Shown in pieces: positions 41,648-52,016 of a stretch of DNA of 64,000 nucleotides (its first letter is position 1; each line of letters opens with the position of its first letter). The notes beneath the pieces were generated by a model. The model did no database searches. It was not told where the DNA came from and was given only the letters and a program-made list of their open reading frames with translations. This stretch comes from Actinacidiphila cocklensis (lineage in GTDB: Bacteria; Actinomycetota; Actinomycetes; Streptomycetales; Streptomycetaceae): positions 120,480 through 184,479 of the forward strand of contig NZ_CAJSLV010000044.1 in assembly GCF_907177275.1 (NCBI RefSeq). Reading direction: 5' to 3'. Made by a program: the position numbers and the translations under genes.

Positions 41648-43876
41648 ATGGCCCAGACGAATCACCCCAGCGTCCCAGCCCAGCCCCAGAAGAGGGCCGG
41701 CGAGGGCACCACCGATGTGTTCGGCACCTTCCGGCCGCGGGTCGTACCCGACCTGGAGCCGGAGCCGCCAGGCCTCGACGCGGCCAGCGAGGAGTTCGGC
41801 GCGGAGCTGCCGCAGGGTCGCTTCCTGGACCGGGAACGCAGCTGGCTGGCCTTCAACGAGCGGGTGCTCGAACTGGCCGAGGACCCGGCCACCCCGCTCC
41901 TCGAACGGGCTAATTACCTGGCGATATTCGCCAGCAACCTGGACGAGTTCTTCATGGTCAGGGTCGCCGGGCTGAAGCGCCGGATGGCCACCGGGGTCGC
42001 GACCAGGTCGGCGTCCGGGCTGCAGCCCAGGGACGTCCTGGACCTGATACTGACCCGTTCCAGGGAACTCATGGCCAGGCACGCCGCCTGCTTCCAGAAC
42101 GACGTCGCCCCGCAGCTGGCGGACGAGGGCATCCACGTCATCCGCTGGGGCGAGCTGACCGAGAAGGAGCAGGCGCGGCTCGCGACGCTGTTCCGGCAGC
42201 AGATCTTCCCGGTGCTGACCCCGCTGGCCGTGGACCCGGCGCACCCCTTCCCGTACATCTCGGGCCTGTCGCTGAACCTCGCGGTGGTGGTGCGCAACCC
42301 CGTCTCCGGCCACGAGCACTTCGCGCGGGTGAAGGTGCCGCCGATCCTGTCCCGCTTCCTGGAGGCCGGGCCGCAGCGCTACGTCCCGCTGGAGGACGTG
42401 ATCGCCGCGCACCTGGAGGAGCTGTTCCCCGGCATGGACGTGCTCGACCACCACATGTTCCGGGTGACCAGGAACGAGGACCTGGAGGTCGAGGAGGACG
42501 ACGCGGAGAACCTGCTCCAGGCGCTGGAGAAGGAGCTGATGCGGCGCCGCTTCGGACCGCCGGTGCGCCTGGAGGTGGAGGAGTCGATCGCCCCCCGGGT
42601 GCTCGACCTGCTGGTGCACGAGCTGAAGATGAAGCACACCGAGGTCTACCCGCTGCCCGGGCCGCTCGACCTGACGGGCCTGTTCGCGATCGCCGGCCTG
42701 GACCGCCCGGAGCTGAAGTTCCAGCGGTTCATCGCGGGCACCCACCGCGACCTGGCCGAGGTGGAGTCCGCGTCACCGCCGGACATCTTCGCGGCGATGC
42801 GGGAGCGGGACATCCTGCTGCACCACCCGTACGACTCGTTCTCCACGTCCGTGCAGGCCTTCCTGGACCAGGCGGCCGCCGACCCCGACGTCCTGGCCAT
42901 CAAGCAGACCCTCTACCGCACTTCGGGCGACTCGCCGATAGTCGACGCGCTGATCGACGCGGCCGAGGCGGGCAAGCAGGTCCTGGTGCTGGTCGAGATC
43001 AAGGCGCGCTTCGACGAGCAGGCCAACATCAAGTGGGCGAGAAAGCTCGAAGAGGCCGGCTGCCACGTCGTCTACGGCCTGGTCGGCCTCAAGACGCACT
43101 GCAAGCTGTCGCTGGTGGTCAGGCAGGAGGGCGACACGCTGCGCCGCTACAGCCACGTCGGCACCGGCAACTACCACCCCAAGACGGCCAGGCTCTACGA
43201 GGACCTGGGCCTGCTGACCGCCGACCCGCAGGTCGGGGCGGACCTCTCGCACCTGTTCAACCGGCTGTCCGGCTACTCGCGGCGCGCCACGTACAACAGG
43301 CTGCTGGTCGCCCCGCGCAGCCTGCGCGACGGCCTGGTCTCCCGGATCATGGCGGAGATCGAGCACCAGAAGGCCGGCAGGCCCGCGTTCGTCCGCATCA
43401 AGGTCAACTCCATCGTGGACGAGGCGCTGATCGACGCGCTCTACCGGGCCTCGCAGGCCGGCGTCCCGGTGGACATCTGGGTCCGCGGGATCTGCGCGGT
43501 ACGGCCGGGTGTGGCCGGGCTGTCGGAGAACATCAGGATCCGCAGCGTCCTGGGGCGGTTCCTCGAACACTCCCGGGTGTTCGCGTTCGGCAACGGCGGC
43601 GAGCCGGAAGTGTGGTTCGGCAGCGCCGACATGATGCACCGTAACCTCGACCGCCGCATCGAGGCGCTGGTCAGGGTCGCCGACCCGGCCCACCGCGCCA
43701 CCCTCAACCGCCTGCTGGAGACCGGGATGTCGGACAGCACGTCCTCCTGGCACCTGGCGGCTGACGGCGACTGGACCCGGCACAGCACCGACGCCGAGGG
43801 GCGCCCGCTGCGCAACGTCCAGGAGATGCTCATCGACGCCCGGAGGCGCCGGCGTGGCCCATCAGCAGCTACCTGA
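41648..43876 (+). CDS. ppk: Polyphosphate kinase 1
   Basis: A 742-residue enzyme that polymerises the gamma phosphate of ATP into polyphosphate and can run in reverse. The N-domain starts at [20 protein letters not shown]. The active site includes the autophosphorylated His in [20 protein letters not shown] and the second conserved block [20 protein letters not shown]. It is close to full length for the family. ATG 41648 follows GGAGGAGGG; a GTG at 41618 ([11 protein letters not shown]) is an alternative matched by some homologues in my memory. The CHAD gene overlaps its end by 23 bases. Confidence 0.95.
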   Translation: MAQTNHPSVPAQPQKRAGEGTTDVFGTFRPRVVPDLEPEPPGLDAASEEFGAELPQGRFLDRERSWLAFNERVLELAEDPATPLLERANYLAIFASNLDEFFMVRVAGLKRRMATGVATRSASGLQPRDVLDLILTRSRELMARHAACFQNDVAPQLADEGIHVIRWGELTEKEQARLATLFRQQIFPVLTPLAVDPAHPFPYISGLSLNLAVVVRNPVSGHEHFARVKVPPILSRFLEAGPQRYVPLEDVIAAHLEELFPGMDVLDHHMFRVTRNEDLEVEEDDAENLLQALEKELMRRRFGPPVRLEVEESIAPRVLDLLVHELKMKHTEVYPLPGPLDLTGLFAIAGLDRPELKFQRFIAGTHRDLAEVESASPPDIFAAMRERDILLHHPYDSFSTSVQAFLDQAAADPDVLAIKQTLYRTSGDSPIVDALIDAAEAGKQVLVLVEIKARFDEQANIKWARKLEEAGCHVVYGLVGLKTHCKLSLVVRQEGDTLRRYSHVGTGNYHPKTARLYEDLGLLTADPQVGADLSHLFNRLSGYSRRATYNRLLVAPRSLRDGLVSRIMAEIEHQKAGRPAFVRIKVNSIVDEALIDALYRASQAGVPVDIWVRGICAVRPGVAGLSENIRIRSVLGRFLEHSRVFAFGNGGEPEVWFGSADMMHRNLDRRIEALVRVADPAHRATLNRLLETGMSDSTSSWHLAADGDWTRHSTDAEGRPLRNVQEMLIDARRRRRGPSAAT

Positions 43877-44996
43877 CCGGCTGCCGTCGCAGCGCAGCCA
43901 CACTCCGCCGGGCAGGCCCGGCGGCAGCTCACCGGCAGACAACGGGGACACGGGGACCAGCACCAGCATGAACGCCGAACCGTACGACGCCACGCCGCCG
44001 GGCGGCGGCACCGCGGGTGAGGTGCTGACCCGCTACCTGCACGAGCGCGCCGCCGCCTTCCTGCGCGGGCTGAGCCTGCGCGGCGAGAACGAGGCAGAGG
44101 CCGACGCGCTGCTGCGCGGCAGCGCCCGCAGGATCGGCGGGGTGCTGCACATCTACGGGCCGCTGACCGACCCCGGCTGGGCCGAGCCGCTGCGGGCCGA
44201 GCTGGGCTGGCTGACCACGACGCTGGGCCGCGAGCCGCAGTACGCCGCCCGGCTGGCCCGGCTGCTCGACGCGCTGCGGCGGCTGTCGGTCAGCGTCGAG
44301 GAGCAGGAGGCCGTCACGGTGGGCGGCCCGCCGCCGCCCGCGCCCTCCGGCGGCGGACCGCTGGCGCTGGGCGCGGCCCGCGCGGGTGCACTGCTGGAGC
44401 GCCAGCTGACGCTGGCAAGGACCCGCGCGCACTCGGCGTCGCTCCAGGCGATGGGCTCCGCCCGCTTCCACGCGCTGGCCGACGCGATCGCCGTGCTGGT
44501 CTCGGACGTCCCGCTGGCGCCGGCCGCCGCGGCCCCGGCCGCCTCGGTCATGCCGCCGCTGGCCGCGCAGGCGTACAGGCTGCTCGCCGACGCCGCCGCC
44601 GCGCTGCCGCTGCACCGGGCGGCGCACCCGTACAACGCCGACGCCGTGCAGGCCTCGCTGGGCGCCGACCTCACCGCCGACCTGCAGGACGCGCCCTGGC
44701 ACCAGGTCCGCATCCTGCTGCGGCTGAGCCGCTACGCCGCCGAGGTGAGCCGGCCCGAGGGCGACGCGGCCGACCGGCAGCGGCTCGCGGACGCGGCGAC
44801 GGTGCTCGGGCGGCACCGGGCGGCGGCGGAGTCCGCGTCCGCGGTCGCCACCGCGGCCCGTACCCCGCGGATAGCGCCGGCGACCGCCTACGCGCTGGGC
44901 GTGCTGCACGCCGACCAGCGGCACGAGGTCGAGGCGGCCCGCTTCGCCTTCTCCCGCCTGTGGCAGCCCGCGGTTCCGGGGCCGCGCGGGCAGTGA
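43854..44996 (+). CDS. CHAD domain protein
   Basis: A 380-residue (or about 340 if ATG 43968 is used) alpha-helical protein. The CHAD domain spans about residues 50-370: conserved histidine-containing helices such as [40 protein letters not shown] and [20 protein letters not shown] (HQVR..LRR.RY-type signature). CHAD domains bind polyphosphate, and this one lies right after ppk, a frequent pairing. It overlaps both neighbours (23 bases with ppk, four with NUDIX), forming an operon. Confidence 0.85.
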   Translation: MAHQQLPDRLPSQRSHTPPGRPGGSSPADNGDTGTSTSMNAEPYDATPPGGGTAGEVLTRYLHERAAAFLRGLSLRGENEAEADALLRGSARRIGGVLHIYGPLTDPGWAEPLRAELGWLTTTLGREPQYAARLARLLDALRRLSVSVEEQEAVTVGGPPPPAPSGGGPLALGAARAGALLERQLTLARTRAHSASLQAMGSARFHALADAIAVLVSDVPLAPAAAAPAASVMPPLAAQAYRLLADAAAALPLHRAAHPYNADAVQASLGADLTADLQDAPWHQVRILLRLSRYAAEVSRPEGDAADRQRLADAATVLGRHRAAAESASAVATAARTPRIAPATAYALGVLHADQRHEVEAARFAFSRLWQPAVPGPRGQ

Positions 44997-45400
44997 ACGG
45001 CGAGAGCGCGGCCGTACGGGCGGCCGGCGTGGTGCTCTGGCGCACCGCACCGGCGGGCGTCGAGATCGCCCTGATCCACCGGCCGCGGTACGACGACTGG
45101 AGCCTGCCCAAGGGGAAGCTGAAGCGGGGCGAGGAGTTCGCCGACGCGGCGCTGCGGGAGACCCGCGAGGAGACGGGCCTGGCCTGCGACCTCGGCCCGG
45201 CGCTGCCCGCGACGCACTACCTGGTGGACGGCCGGCCCAAGGAGGTCCGCTACTGGGCCGCACGGGCGCACGCGGGCGCCTTCGTCGCCAACACGGAGGT
45301 GGACGCGATGGTCTGGCTCCCCCCGTCCGCGGCCCGCCACCGCCTCACCCACGACCGCGACCGCCCCCTCGTCGACGCACTCCTGCTGGCGCTGGCCTGA
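44993..45400 (+). CDS. NUDIX hydrolase (MutT type)
   Basis: A 135-residue pyrophosphohydrolase. The Nudix box is GKLKRGEEFADAALRETREE, with TGLA after it, and the fold starts AAGVVLWRTAPAGVEIALI. MutT1-like enzymes in actinobacteria remove 8-oxo nucleotides or diadenosine polyphosphates; here the position after ppk-CHAD fits turnover of phosphate-rich compounds. No C-terminal histidine-phosphatase domain is present, so it is the short form. The GTG overlaps the CHAD stop (GTGA). Confidence 0.9.
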   Translation: MNGESAAVRAAGVVLWRTAPAGVEIALIHRPRYDDWSLPKGKLKRGEEFADAALRETREETGLACDLGPALPATHYLVDGRPKEVRYWAARAHAGAFVANTEVDAMVWLPPSAARHRLTHDRDRPLVDALLLALA

Positions 45401-45790
45401 GCGGGTGAGCCTCCCCCGGGCACGGGGTCTGTGCGGCTCCCCTTCCGCAAAGGGGGTGCGCCTTCCCCGGGCGGGTGGGCTATGCGACTTCCCTTGCGCA
45501 GGAGGGTGCGCCTTCCCCGGGCACGGGGTCTGTGCGGCTCCCCTTCCGCAAGGGGGCAACCCCCAGGGGCGCGGGGAACTGCGCGACCATCCCCCAGAGC
45601 TTCGCATGGGAGGTGCCCCCACCACCGGAGCGCGGGTCGTCACCGGCCCGAAGGGGCTGTTCGGTCCGCGCCGGACCACCGGCAAGTGGGTGGCTGAGCG
45701 CGCAGTTCCCCGCGCCCCATCAGGCGCCGCCCAGGCATGAGCTCCCCCTGCACAGGGGGAACGCACGCCCCACGCGGGTGGGGACCACCC
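45401..45790. repeat. Intergenic repeat block before the pst operon
   Basis: No gene is seen. A unit TGCGCCTTCCCCGGGC with GGCTCCCCTTCCGCAA occurs several times (near 45414, 45469 and 45509), and GGGGCGCGGGGAACTGCGCG and GCGCAGTTCCCCGCGCCCCA appear as an inverted pair around 45578 and 45700. The paired copies could fold into a long hairpin. Confidence 0.6.
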
Positions 45791-45806
45791 CGGGCTGACG
45801 GGTGAG

Positions 45807-45850
45807 GTTCACCCGGCGTTCACCCTCTCCCGTTGGTCGCTTCACCTGAT
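45807..45850 (+). promoter_or_regulatory. PHO box of pstS (four 11-bp units)
   Basis: Units GTTCACCCGGC (45807), GTTCACCCTCT (45818), CCCGTTGGTCG (45829) and CTTCACCTGAT (45840) follow each other at exact 11-base spacing. The first two match the PhoP consensus GTTCACC, the fourth nearly so and the third is degenerate. A -10-like TAATTT is at 45856-45861. This is a PhoP-activated promoter for phosphate starvation. Confidence 0.9.
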
Positions 45851-45941
45851 CTGCCTAATTTCGGCCTTACCGGTGAGCACCAGCCGCCGGAGGACGAATG
45901 CTTCGCCGTCGTCGGCGGGCTCTCGGAAGGAACACACGAAG

Positions 45942-47102
45942 GTGAAGCTTCAGCGTAAGAGCGGGCTGCGGGCCCTGACCGTCGGCGCGGTCGCGATTAC
46001 CGGTGCGCTCGTCCTGTCGGCCTGCGGTTCGGACGACAACAGCGACAGCAGCAGCACGCCGAGCGCCTCGGCCAGCGGTTCGAGCAGCGCGGCGGGCGGC
46101 ACCAACGCGGCGGGGATCTCCTGCGCGCCCGGCAAGATCCTCTCCTCGGGTTCGACCGCGCAGCAGAACGCGATCGAGTCCTGGGTCAAGGACTACCAGC
46201 AGGCCTGCAGCGGCTCGACGATCAACTACAAGCCGTCCTCCTCCGGCGAGGGCATCATCGACTTCAACAACGGCACGGACGCCTTCGCCGGCTCCGACTC
46301 GCCGCTGAAGCCCGAAGAGGTCGACAAGTCCAAGAGCGTCTGCACCGGCGGCCAGGGCATCAACATCCCGATGGTCGGCGGCCCGATCGCCATCGGCTAC
46401 AACCTGCCCGGCGTGAACAACCTCGTGCTGAACGCCTCGACGCTGGCCCAGATCTTCAACGGCAAGATCACCACCTGGAACGACAAGGCGATCACCGCCC
46501 TCAACCCGGGTGCCACCCTGCCGAGCACCAAGATCCAGTCGGTCCACCGCCAGGACGACTCCGGCACCACCGACAACCTGACCAAGTACTTCAAGGGCGC
46601 CGCTCCGGCCGACTGGCCGTACGAGCACGCCAAGGCGTGGGCCGCCAAGGGCGGCCAGGCCGCTCCGAAGTCCGCGGGCGTCGCCGGCCTGGTGAAGCAG
46701 ACCGAGGGCTCGATCGGCTACTTCGAGCTGTCCTACGCGACCGCCAGCAGCATCCCCACGGTCAAGATCAACACCGGCGCCTCCGCCCCGGTCGAGGCCA
46801 CCACCGCCAACGCCTCCGCGGGCATCGCCCAGGCGAAGGTCATCGGCACCGGCTCGGACCTCGCGCTCGACCTGGGTGCCGCGTACACCACCAAGGCGGA
46901 CAACGCCTACCCGATCGTCCTGGTGACGTACGAGATCGCCTGCGACAAGGGCAACAAGGCCGACACCCTGCCGCTGACCAAGTCCTTCCTGAACTACATC
47001 GCCAGCGACGCCGGCCAGGCCAAGCTCACGTCGGCCGGCTACGCGCCGCTGCCGACCGAGATCGCCACGAAGGTCCGCACCACCATCTCCGCCCTTTCCT
47101 GA
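45942..47102 (+). CDS. pstS: Phosphate ABC transporter substrate-binding lipoprotein
   Basis: A 386-residue lipoprotein. The signal peptide VKLQRKSGLRALTVGAVAIT ends in the lipobox LSAC, with lipidation at Cys28. A Ser-rich linker and the periplasmic-binding domain follow, with GSTAQQNAIESWVKDYQQAC and VHRQDDSGTTDNLTKYF (phosphate loop). It captures phosphate for PstCAB. GTG 45942 follows GGAAGGAA; an earlier in-frame GTG at 45873 would add residues with no signal-peptide logic. A PHO box controls it, and a strong hairpin separates it from pstC. Confidence 0.95.
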   Translation: MKLQRKSGLRALTVGAVAITGALVLSACGSDDNSDSSSTPSASASGSSSAAGGTNAAGISCAPGKILSSGSTAQQNAIESWVKDYQQACSGSTINYKPSSSGEGIIDFNNGTDAFAGSDSPLKPEEVDKSKSVCTGGQGINIPMVGGPIAIGYNLPGVNNLVLNASTLAQIFNGKITTWNDKAITALNPGATLPSTKIQSVHRQDDSGTTDNLTKYFKGAAPADWPYEHAKAWAAKGGQAAPKSAGVAGLVKQTEGSIGYFELSYATASSIPTVKINTGASAPVEATTANASAGIAQAKVIGTGSDLALDLGAAYTTKADNAYPIVLVTYEIACDKGNKADTLPLTKSFLNYIASDAGQAKLTSAGYAPLPTEIATKVRTTISALS

Positions 47103-47114
47103 TCCAAGCGCGGC

Positions 47115-47143
47115 GGGTCCCGCGGCCGACGGCCGCGGGACCC
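47115..47143 (+). terminator. Intercistronic hairpin pstS / pstC (attenuator)
   Basis: GGGTCCCGCGGCC and GGCCGCGGGACCC form a perfect 13-base stem with a three-base loop, 13 bases after the pstS stop. Because pstCAB follows in the same operon it likely lets only some transcripts continue, or stabilises the pstS mRNA. Confidence 0.8.
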
Positions 47144-47208
47144 TCCGCGTATCCGGTGCACCGCCGCCGGGGGAGCGCGCTCCCCCACCCAGACCGGAGA
47201 AACCACTG

Positions 47209-48195
47209 ATGACAACCACCGCTCCACCCGCCACACGGCCCGAACCGCATCGGGCCGCCAAGACCGTCTCCCGGCCGGGCGACCGGATCTTCGCCGGCCT
47301 CGCCCGCGGCTCCGGCATCCTGCTGCTCGTGGTGATGGCCGCCATCGCGGTCTTCCTCACCGTCCGCGCGGCCCACGCGATCTCCAAGGACCACGGCAAC
47401 TTCCTGACCACCTTCGAGTGGACGCCCAGCCTGAACCCGCCGGTCTTCGGCATCGCGGTCCTGGCCTACGGCACCGTGGTCAGCTCGATCATCGCGATGG
47501 CCATCGCGGTGCCGATCGCGATCGGCATCGCCCTGTTCATCACCCACTACGCACCGCGCCGCCTGGGCGGTCCGATCGCCTACGTGATCGACCTGCTCGC
47601 CGCGGTGCCCAGCATCGTCTACGGCCTGTGGGGCGCGCTCTTCCTGGTGCCGCACCTGCGGGGCGTCAACCTCTGGCTGGACCACTACTTCGGCTGGACC
47701 TACATCTTCCACAAGGAAGACCCGAACTCCGCGGCCCGCTCGCTGTTCACGGTGGGCATCCTGCTGGCGATCATGATCCTGCCGATCATCACCAACGTCA
47801 GCCGCGAAGTGATCAACCAGGTGCCGAAGATGCACGAGGAGGCGGCGCTCGCGCTCGGCGCGACCCGCTGGGAGGTCATCCGCCTGTCGGTGCTGCCCTT
47901 CGCCCGCTCCGGCATCATCAGCGCCTCGATGCTGGGTCTGGGCCGCGCGCTCGGCGAGACCATGGCGGTCGCCACCGTGCTGTCCGCCTCGCCGACGCTG
48001 TCCGGGCACCTCCTGGACCCGGTCGGCGGCACCTTCTCGCAGAACATCGTCGCCAAGTTCGGTGAGGCCGACGACTTCGGCCGGGACGCGCTGATCGCGT
48101 CCGGCCTTGTGCTGTTCCTGATCACCCTGCTGGTCAACGGCGCCGCGCGGATCATCATCCAGCGGCGGAAGGAATACTCGGGGGCCAACGCATGA
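47209..48195 (+). CDS. pstC: Phosphate ABC transporter permease PstC
   Basis: A 328-residue permease with six to seven helices. The ABC-permease EAA loop is EEAALALGATRWEVIRLSVL. Other signatures are VPIAIGIALFITHYAPRRLG and VIDLLAAVPSIVYGLWGALF. It forms the channel with PstA. The stop overlaps the pstA ATG (ATGA). Confidence 0.95.
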   Translation: MTTTAPPATRPEPHRAAKTVSRPGDRIFAGLARGSGILLLVVMAAIAVFLTVRAAHAISKDHGNFLTTFEWTPSLNPPVFGIAVLAYGTVVSSIIAMAIAVPIAIGIALFITHYAPRRLGGPIAYVIDLLAAVPSIVYGLWGALFLVPHLRGVNLWLDHYFGWTYIFHKEDPNSAARSLFTVGILLAIMILPIITNVSREVINQVPKMHEEAALALGATRWEVIRLSVLPFARSGIISASMLGLGRALGETMAVATVLSASPTLSGHLLDPVGGTFSQNIVAKFGEADDFGRDALIASGLVLFLITLLVNGAARIIIQRRKEYSGANA

Positions 48196-49271
48196 GCGAC
48201 ACGGTTATCGACGCCACGGCCGCCGCCGGCAAGCCCGCCACCCCCCGGCTCGCCTCCCGGCACCTGCCGCGCTGGAGCCCGCTCGCCATCGCCGCAGGCG
48301 CCATCGCGATCGCCGTGGCGATCGGCGCGGGCGCAGGGCTGACCAGCCACATCCAGTGGGGCCTGATCGCGCTGGCGCTCTTCGTCGCCGGCTCCTACGC
48401 CATCACCGCACGGGTCGAGGGCCGCCGGCAGGCCAAGGACCGGGTGGCCACCAGCCTGGTCTGGTCGAGCTTCATCCTCGCCGTCGTCCCGCTGTACTCG
48501 CTGGTCGAGACCACGATCAGCAAGGGCGTCGGGGTGCTGGACGGCACCTTCCTCACCCACTCGATGAACAACGTGCTGACCATCCAGCCCGGCGGCGGCG
48601 TCTACCACGCCATCATCGGCACCCTGGAGCAGGTCGGCATCGCCACCGTCATCGCCGCCCCGCTGGGCATGCTCACCGCGATCTACCTGGTGGAGTACGG
48701 CAAGGGCCGGCTCGCCAAGTGGGTGACCTTCTTCGTCGACGTCATGACCGGCATCCCGTCGATCGTGGCCGGTCTGTTCATCCTGTCGGTCTGGTTCGTG
48801 GCCCTCGGCAAGGCCCCGGCGTCCGGCTTCGCCGGCTCGCTCGCGCTCGCCCTGCTGATGATGCCGGTCGTGGTGCGCTCCACCGAGGAGATGCTCAAGC
48901 TGGTGCCGAACGAGCTGCGCGAGGCCTCGCTGGCGCTGGGCGTCCCGAAGTGGCGCACCACCGTCAAGGTGGTCCTGCCCACGGCCGTCGGCGGCATCAC
49001 CACCGGCATCATGCTGGCGATCGCGCGTATCGCGGGCGAGAGCGCCCCGATCGCCCTGCTGGTCTTCGGCAGCGCCGCGATCAACACCAACCCGTTCAAG
49101 GACCCGCAGTCGTCGCTGCCGTACTACATCTTCGAGCAGTACAACAACGGCAACCAGCCCAGCTACGACCGCGCGTGGGGGGCCGCCCTGGTCCTCATCG
49201 CGTTCGTGATGATCCTGAACCTCGTCGCCCGGGTCATCTCCCGCTGGAAGGCGCCCAAGGCCGGTCGCTGA
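48192..49271 (+). CDS. pstA: Phosphate ABC transporter permease PstA
   Basis: A 359-residue permease, longer than typical PstA (about 290) because of an N-terminal extension with two extra hydrophobic segments ([20 protein letters not shown] and [15 protein letters not shown]). The core has [20 protein letters not shown], then [20 protein letters not shown] and the EAA loop [20 protein letters not shown]. It pairs with PstC; the extension is common in actinobacteria. Confidence 0.95.
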   Translation: MSDTVIDATAAAGKPATPRLASRHLPRWSPLAIAAGAIAIAVAIGAGAGLTSHIQWGLIALALFVAGSYAITARVEGRRQAKDRVATSLVWSSFILAVVPLYSLVETTISKGVGVLDGTFLTHSMNNVLTIQPGGGVYHAIIGTLEQVGIATVIAAPLGMLTAIYLVEYGKGRLAKWVTFFVDVMTGIPSIVAGLFILSVWFVALGKAPASGFAGSLALALLMMPVVVRSTEEMLKLVPNELREASLALGVPKWRTTVKVVLPTAVGGITTGIMLAIARIAGESAPIALLVFGSAAINTNPFKDPQSSLPYYIFEQYNNGNQPSYDRAWGAALVLIAFVMILNLVARVISRWKAPKAGR

Positions 49272-49323
49272 CGCGGCCCCCACCAGCAGTCAGCAGACCG
49301 CCCGCAGAAAAGAAGTGATCCCC

Positions 49324-50100
49324 ATGGCCAAACGCATCGACATCAGCGGCCTGTCCGCGTACTACAGCGCCTTCAAGGCGATCGACGACATCTCCATGAC
49401 CATCGAGCCCGGCTCCGTGACGGCCTTCATCGGCCCGTCCGGCTGCGGCAAGTCGACCTTCCTGCGCACCCTGAACCGGATGCACGAGGTCACCCCCGGC
49501 GGCCGCGTCGAGGGCAAGGTGCTGCTCGACGACGAGAACCTGTACGGCTCGGGCGTCGACCCGGTGACCGTGCGCCGCACCGTGGGCATGGTCTTCCAGC
49601 GGCCCAACCCGTTCCCCACCATGTCGATCTTCGACAACGTGGCGGCGGGCCTGAAGCTCAACGGCGTCCGCAAGAAGAACGAGCTGAACGACATCGTCGA
49701 GCGCTCCCTCAAGGGCGCCAACCTGTGGAACGAGGTCAAGGACCGGCTGAACAAGCCCGGCTCCGGCCTGTCCGGCGGCCAGCAGCAGCGGCTGTGCATC
49801 GCCCGCGCCATCGCGGTCGAGCCGCAGGTGCTGCTGATGGACGAGCCGTGCTCCGCGCTCGACCCGATCTCGACCCTGGCGATCGAGGACCTGATCGGCG
49901 AGCTGAAGAGCCGGTACACCATCGTCATCGTGACCCACAACATGCAGCAGGCCGCCCGCGTGTCGGACCGTACGGCCTTCTTCAACCTGGCGGCCGTCGG
50001 CCAGCCCGGCAAGCTCATCGAGATCGACGACACCGAGCGGATCTTCTCCAACCCGTCCGTGCAGGCCACCGAGGACTACATCTCCGGCCGCTTCGGATAA
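49324..50100 (+). CDS. pstB: Phosphate ABC transporter ATPase PstB
   Basis: A 258-residue ATPase. Walker A is [19 protein letters not shown], the ABC signature [20 protein letters not shown] and Walker [21 protein letters not shown]; the switch histidine is in [15 protein letters not shown]. It energises phosphate uptake and takes part in PhoR signalling. Start ATG 49324 follows GAAAAGAAGTG. The gene ends before a bidirectional terminator. Confidence 0.97.
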   Translation: MAKRIDISGLSAYYSAFKAIDDISMTIEPGSVTAFIGPSGCGKSTFLRTLNRMHEVTPGGRVEGKVLLDDENLYGSGVDPVTVRRTVGMVFQRPNPFPTMSIFDNVAAGLKLNGVRKKNELNDIVERSLKGANLWNEVKDRLNKPGSGLSGGQQQRLCIARAIAVEPQVLLMDEPCSALDPISTLAIEDLIGELKSRYTIVIVTHNMQQAARVSDRTAFFNLAAVGQPGKLIEIDDTERIFSNPSVQATEDYISGRFG

Positions 50101-50145
50101 CCAGGACCGCCGTGCGGTGCTGCATGGCGGTGCCACCGCAGGGCG

Positions 50146-50179
50146 CAGGCCCCGCCCCCTTCACCGGGGGCGGGGCCTG
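50146..50179. terminator. Bidirectional terminator pstB / pit
   Basis: CAGGCCCCGCCCCC and GGGGGCGGGGCCTG form a perfect 14-base stem with a six-base loop between the convergent pstB and pit genes. Confidence 0.85.
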
Positions 50180-50207
50180 ATCCGTCGTACGGCTCGGCTG
50201 AGGTGGG

Positions 50208-51200
50208 TCAGAAGACCAGCCGGAGGATCTCGTAGCAGGCGGCGGCCACCAGAGCCGCGGCCGGCATGGTGATGAACCAGCCCGCGACGATGTTCTTGGC
50301 GACGCCCCAGCGGACCGCCTTGACCCGCCGGGTCGCGCCGACGCCCATGATCGAGGACGTGATCACGTGGGTGGTGGAGACCGGCGCCTGGAAGATGTAC
50401 GCGGTCGCGTAGAGGATCGACGCGGACGTCGTCTCGGCCGCGAAGCCCTGCGGCGGGTCCAGGTCGATGATCCGCCGGCCCAGGGTGCGCATGATCCGCC
50501 AGCCGCCCGCGTACGTACCCAGCGACATCATCGCCGCGCACACGAACTTGACCCAGATCGGGATGCCGAAGCCCTTGGACGGGTCGTTGATGACCAGCGC
50601 GAGCACGACGACACCCATCGTCTTCTGCGCGTCCTGCAGGCCGTGCCCCAGCGCCATGCCGGCCGCCGAGACGGTCTGCGCGATACGGAACCCGCGCTTG
50701 GCCTTGTGCGGGTTGGCGCGGCGGAAGAACCACAGGATGGCCAGCATCACCAGGTAGCCCAGGACCAGGCCGACCGCGGGCGACAGGAACATCGGGATGA
50801 TGACCTTGTCGACCACCCCCGACCAGTGCACGGTCGTGCCGCCGGCCAGCGCAGCGCCGACCAGGCCGCCGAACAGCGCGTGGCTGGAACTCGACGGTAG
50901 GCCGAAGTACCAGGTGACCAGGTTCCAGGCGATCGCACCGGCCAGCGCCGCGAAGAGGATGGCCATGCCCGAGCGGCCCTCGGGCGTCGCGATCAGGCCC
51001 TTGCTGACCGTATTGGCCACTCCGCTGCCCAGGAACGCGCCGGCCAGGTTCATCACGGCGGCCATCGCGAGCGCCGCCTTGGGCGTCAGGGCCCGGGTCG
51101 AGACCGAGGTGGCGATGGCGTTCGCCGAGTCGTGGAAGCCGTTGGTATAGGTGAAGAAGAGCGCCACCGCGATGGTGACGATCAGAACGAAGGTGTCCAC
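50208..51200 (-). CDS. Low-affinity inorganic phosphate transporter (Pit family)
   Basis: A 330-residue permease of the PiT family. Both inverted repeats carry the family motif: FFTYTNGFHDSANAIATSVS at the N-terminus and FGIPIWVKFVCAAMMSLGTY plus TTHVITSSIMGVG in the second half; GLPSSSSHALFGGLVGAAL is also typical. It takes up metal-phosphate complexes by proton symport. It follows the DUF47 gene by five bases, the usual Pit accessory pair, and matches the position of PitH1 in S. coelicolor in my memory. Confidence 0.93.
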   Translation of the reverse strand: MDTFVLIVTIAVALFFTYTNGFHDSANAIATSVSTRALTPKAALAMAAVMNLAGAFLGSGVANTVSKGLIATPEGRSGMAILFAALAGAIAWNLVTWYFGLPSSSSHALFGGLVGAALAGGTTVHWSGVVDKVIIPMFLSPAVGLVLGYLVMLAILWFFRRANPHKAKRGFRIAQTVSAAGMALGHGLQDAQKTMGVVVLALVINDPSKGFGIPIWVKFVCAAMMSLGTYAGGWRIMRTLGRRIIDLDPPQGFAAETTSASILYATAYIFQAPVSTTHVITSSIMGVGATRRVKAVRWGVAKNIVAGWFITMPAAALVAAACYEILRLVF

Positions 51201-51205
51201 GTAGG

Positions 51206-51826
51206 TCAGGACTCCTTGACCGCGATGGTCTCCACCGTGTTCGCCACGTGCTCGAAAGCGTCCGCGGCCTCCTCCAGCACGTCCACGATCTGCTTGAGCT
51301 TGAGCACCTCGATGGCGTCGTACTTGCCGTTGAAGAGCTGGGCGAGCAGCTTGCGGTGGATCTGGTCGGCCTGGTTCTCCAGCCGGTTGACCTCGATCCA
51401 GTACTCCGTGAGGTTGGACATGGTCCGCAGGTTCGGCATCGCCTCGGCGGTCAGCTCCGCGGCCCTGGCCAGCACCTCGATCTGCTGCTCGACGCCCTTG
51501 GGCAGCTCCTCCACGTTGTAGAGGACGACGAGGTCGACGGCCTCCTCCATGAAGTCCATGATGTCGTCGAGCGAACCGGCGAGGGTGTAGATGTCCTCCC
51601 GGTCGAAGGGCGTGATGAAGGAGGAGTTCAGCTGGTGGAAGATCGCGTGGGTCGCGTCGTCCCCCGCGTGCTCAGCCGCCCGCATCCTCTCGGCGATCTC
51701 GGTACGGGTAGCCGAATCGGCTCCGAGCAGTTCCATGAGGAGCTTCGAACCGGTGACGATGTTGTCCGCGGACGCGGCGAACATGTCGTAGAAGCTCGTC
51801 TCCCTGGGGGTCAGACGAAAGCGCAC
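51206..51826 (-). CDS. DUF47 family Pit accessory protein (PhoU-like)
   Basis: A 206-residue all-helical protein of the DUF47 family, related to PhoU. Helices include SFYDMFAASADNIVTGSKLL, then MRAAEHAGDDATHAIFHQLN and EDIYTLAGSLDDIMDFMEEA, with acid-rich metal-binding E/DxxxD patterns. It modulates Pit transport or phosphate signalling. GTG 51824-51826 starts it; the preceding region has no obvious PHO box. Confidence 0.92.
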   Translation of the reverse strand: MRFRLTPRETSFYDMFAASADNIVTGSKLLMELLGADSATRTEIAERMRAAEHAGDDATHAIFHQLNSSFITPFDREDIYTLAGSLDDIMDFMEEAVDLVVLYNVEELPKGVEQQIEVLARAAELTAEAMPNLRTMSNLTEYWIEVNRLENQADQIHRKLLAQLFNGKYDAIEVLKLKQIVDVLEEAADAFEHVANTVETIAVKES

Positions 51827-51972
51827 GTGGGTTCCTCGGCATACATCGGAGTCGGTCTCGTTGATGCTAGGCGCAACATCCGGCCACAGCTAACCGGCGT
51901 CATCCAGTGTCGCCCATGGGACAGAGTCCCCCTCACGGGGGATGCGTCGCACACACTACCGATTCGGTAACA

Positions 51973-51991
51973 TATACCCACCAGGGGTATA
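51973..51991. promoter_or_regulatory. CsoR operator upstream of csoR
   Basis: TATACCC and GGGTATA are perfect 7-base arms with a five-base centre, matching the CsoR consensus (TACCC...GGGTA). It lies 25 bases before the csoR start, so CsoR represses its own gene and copper releases it. Confidence 0.85.
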
Positions 51992-52016
51992 AGGGACAGA
52001 GAGGGCGGGCGGCGGG

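Noticed and set aside
45578..45720. Possible CRISPR-like or att-site repeat near 45.6 kb
   Set aside because: The repeat units are irregular in spacing and are part of the dispersed intergenic family; no spacers, cas genes, integrase or tRNA end is present.
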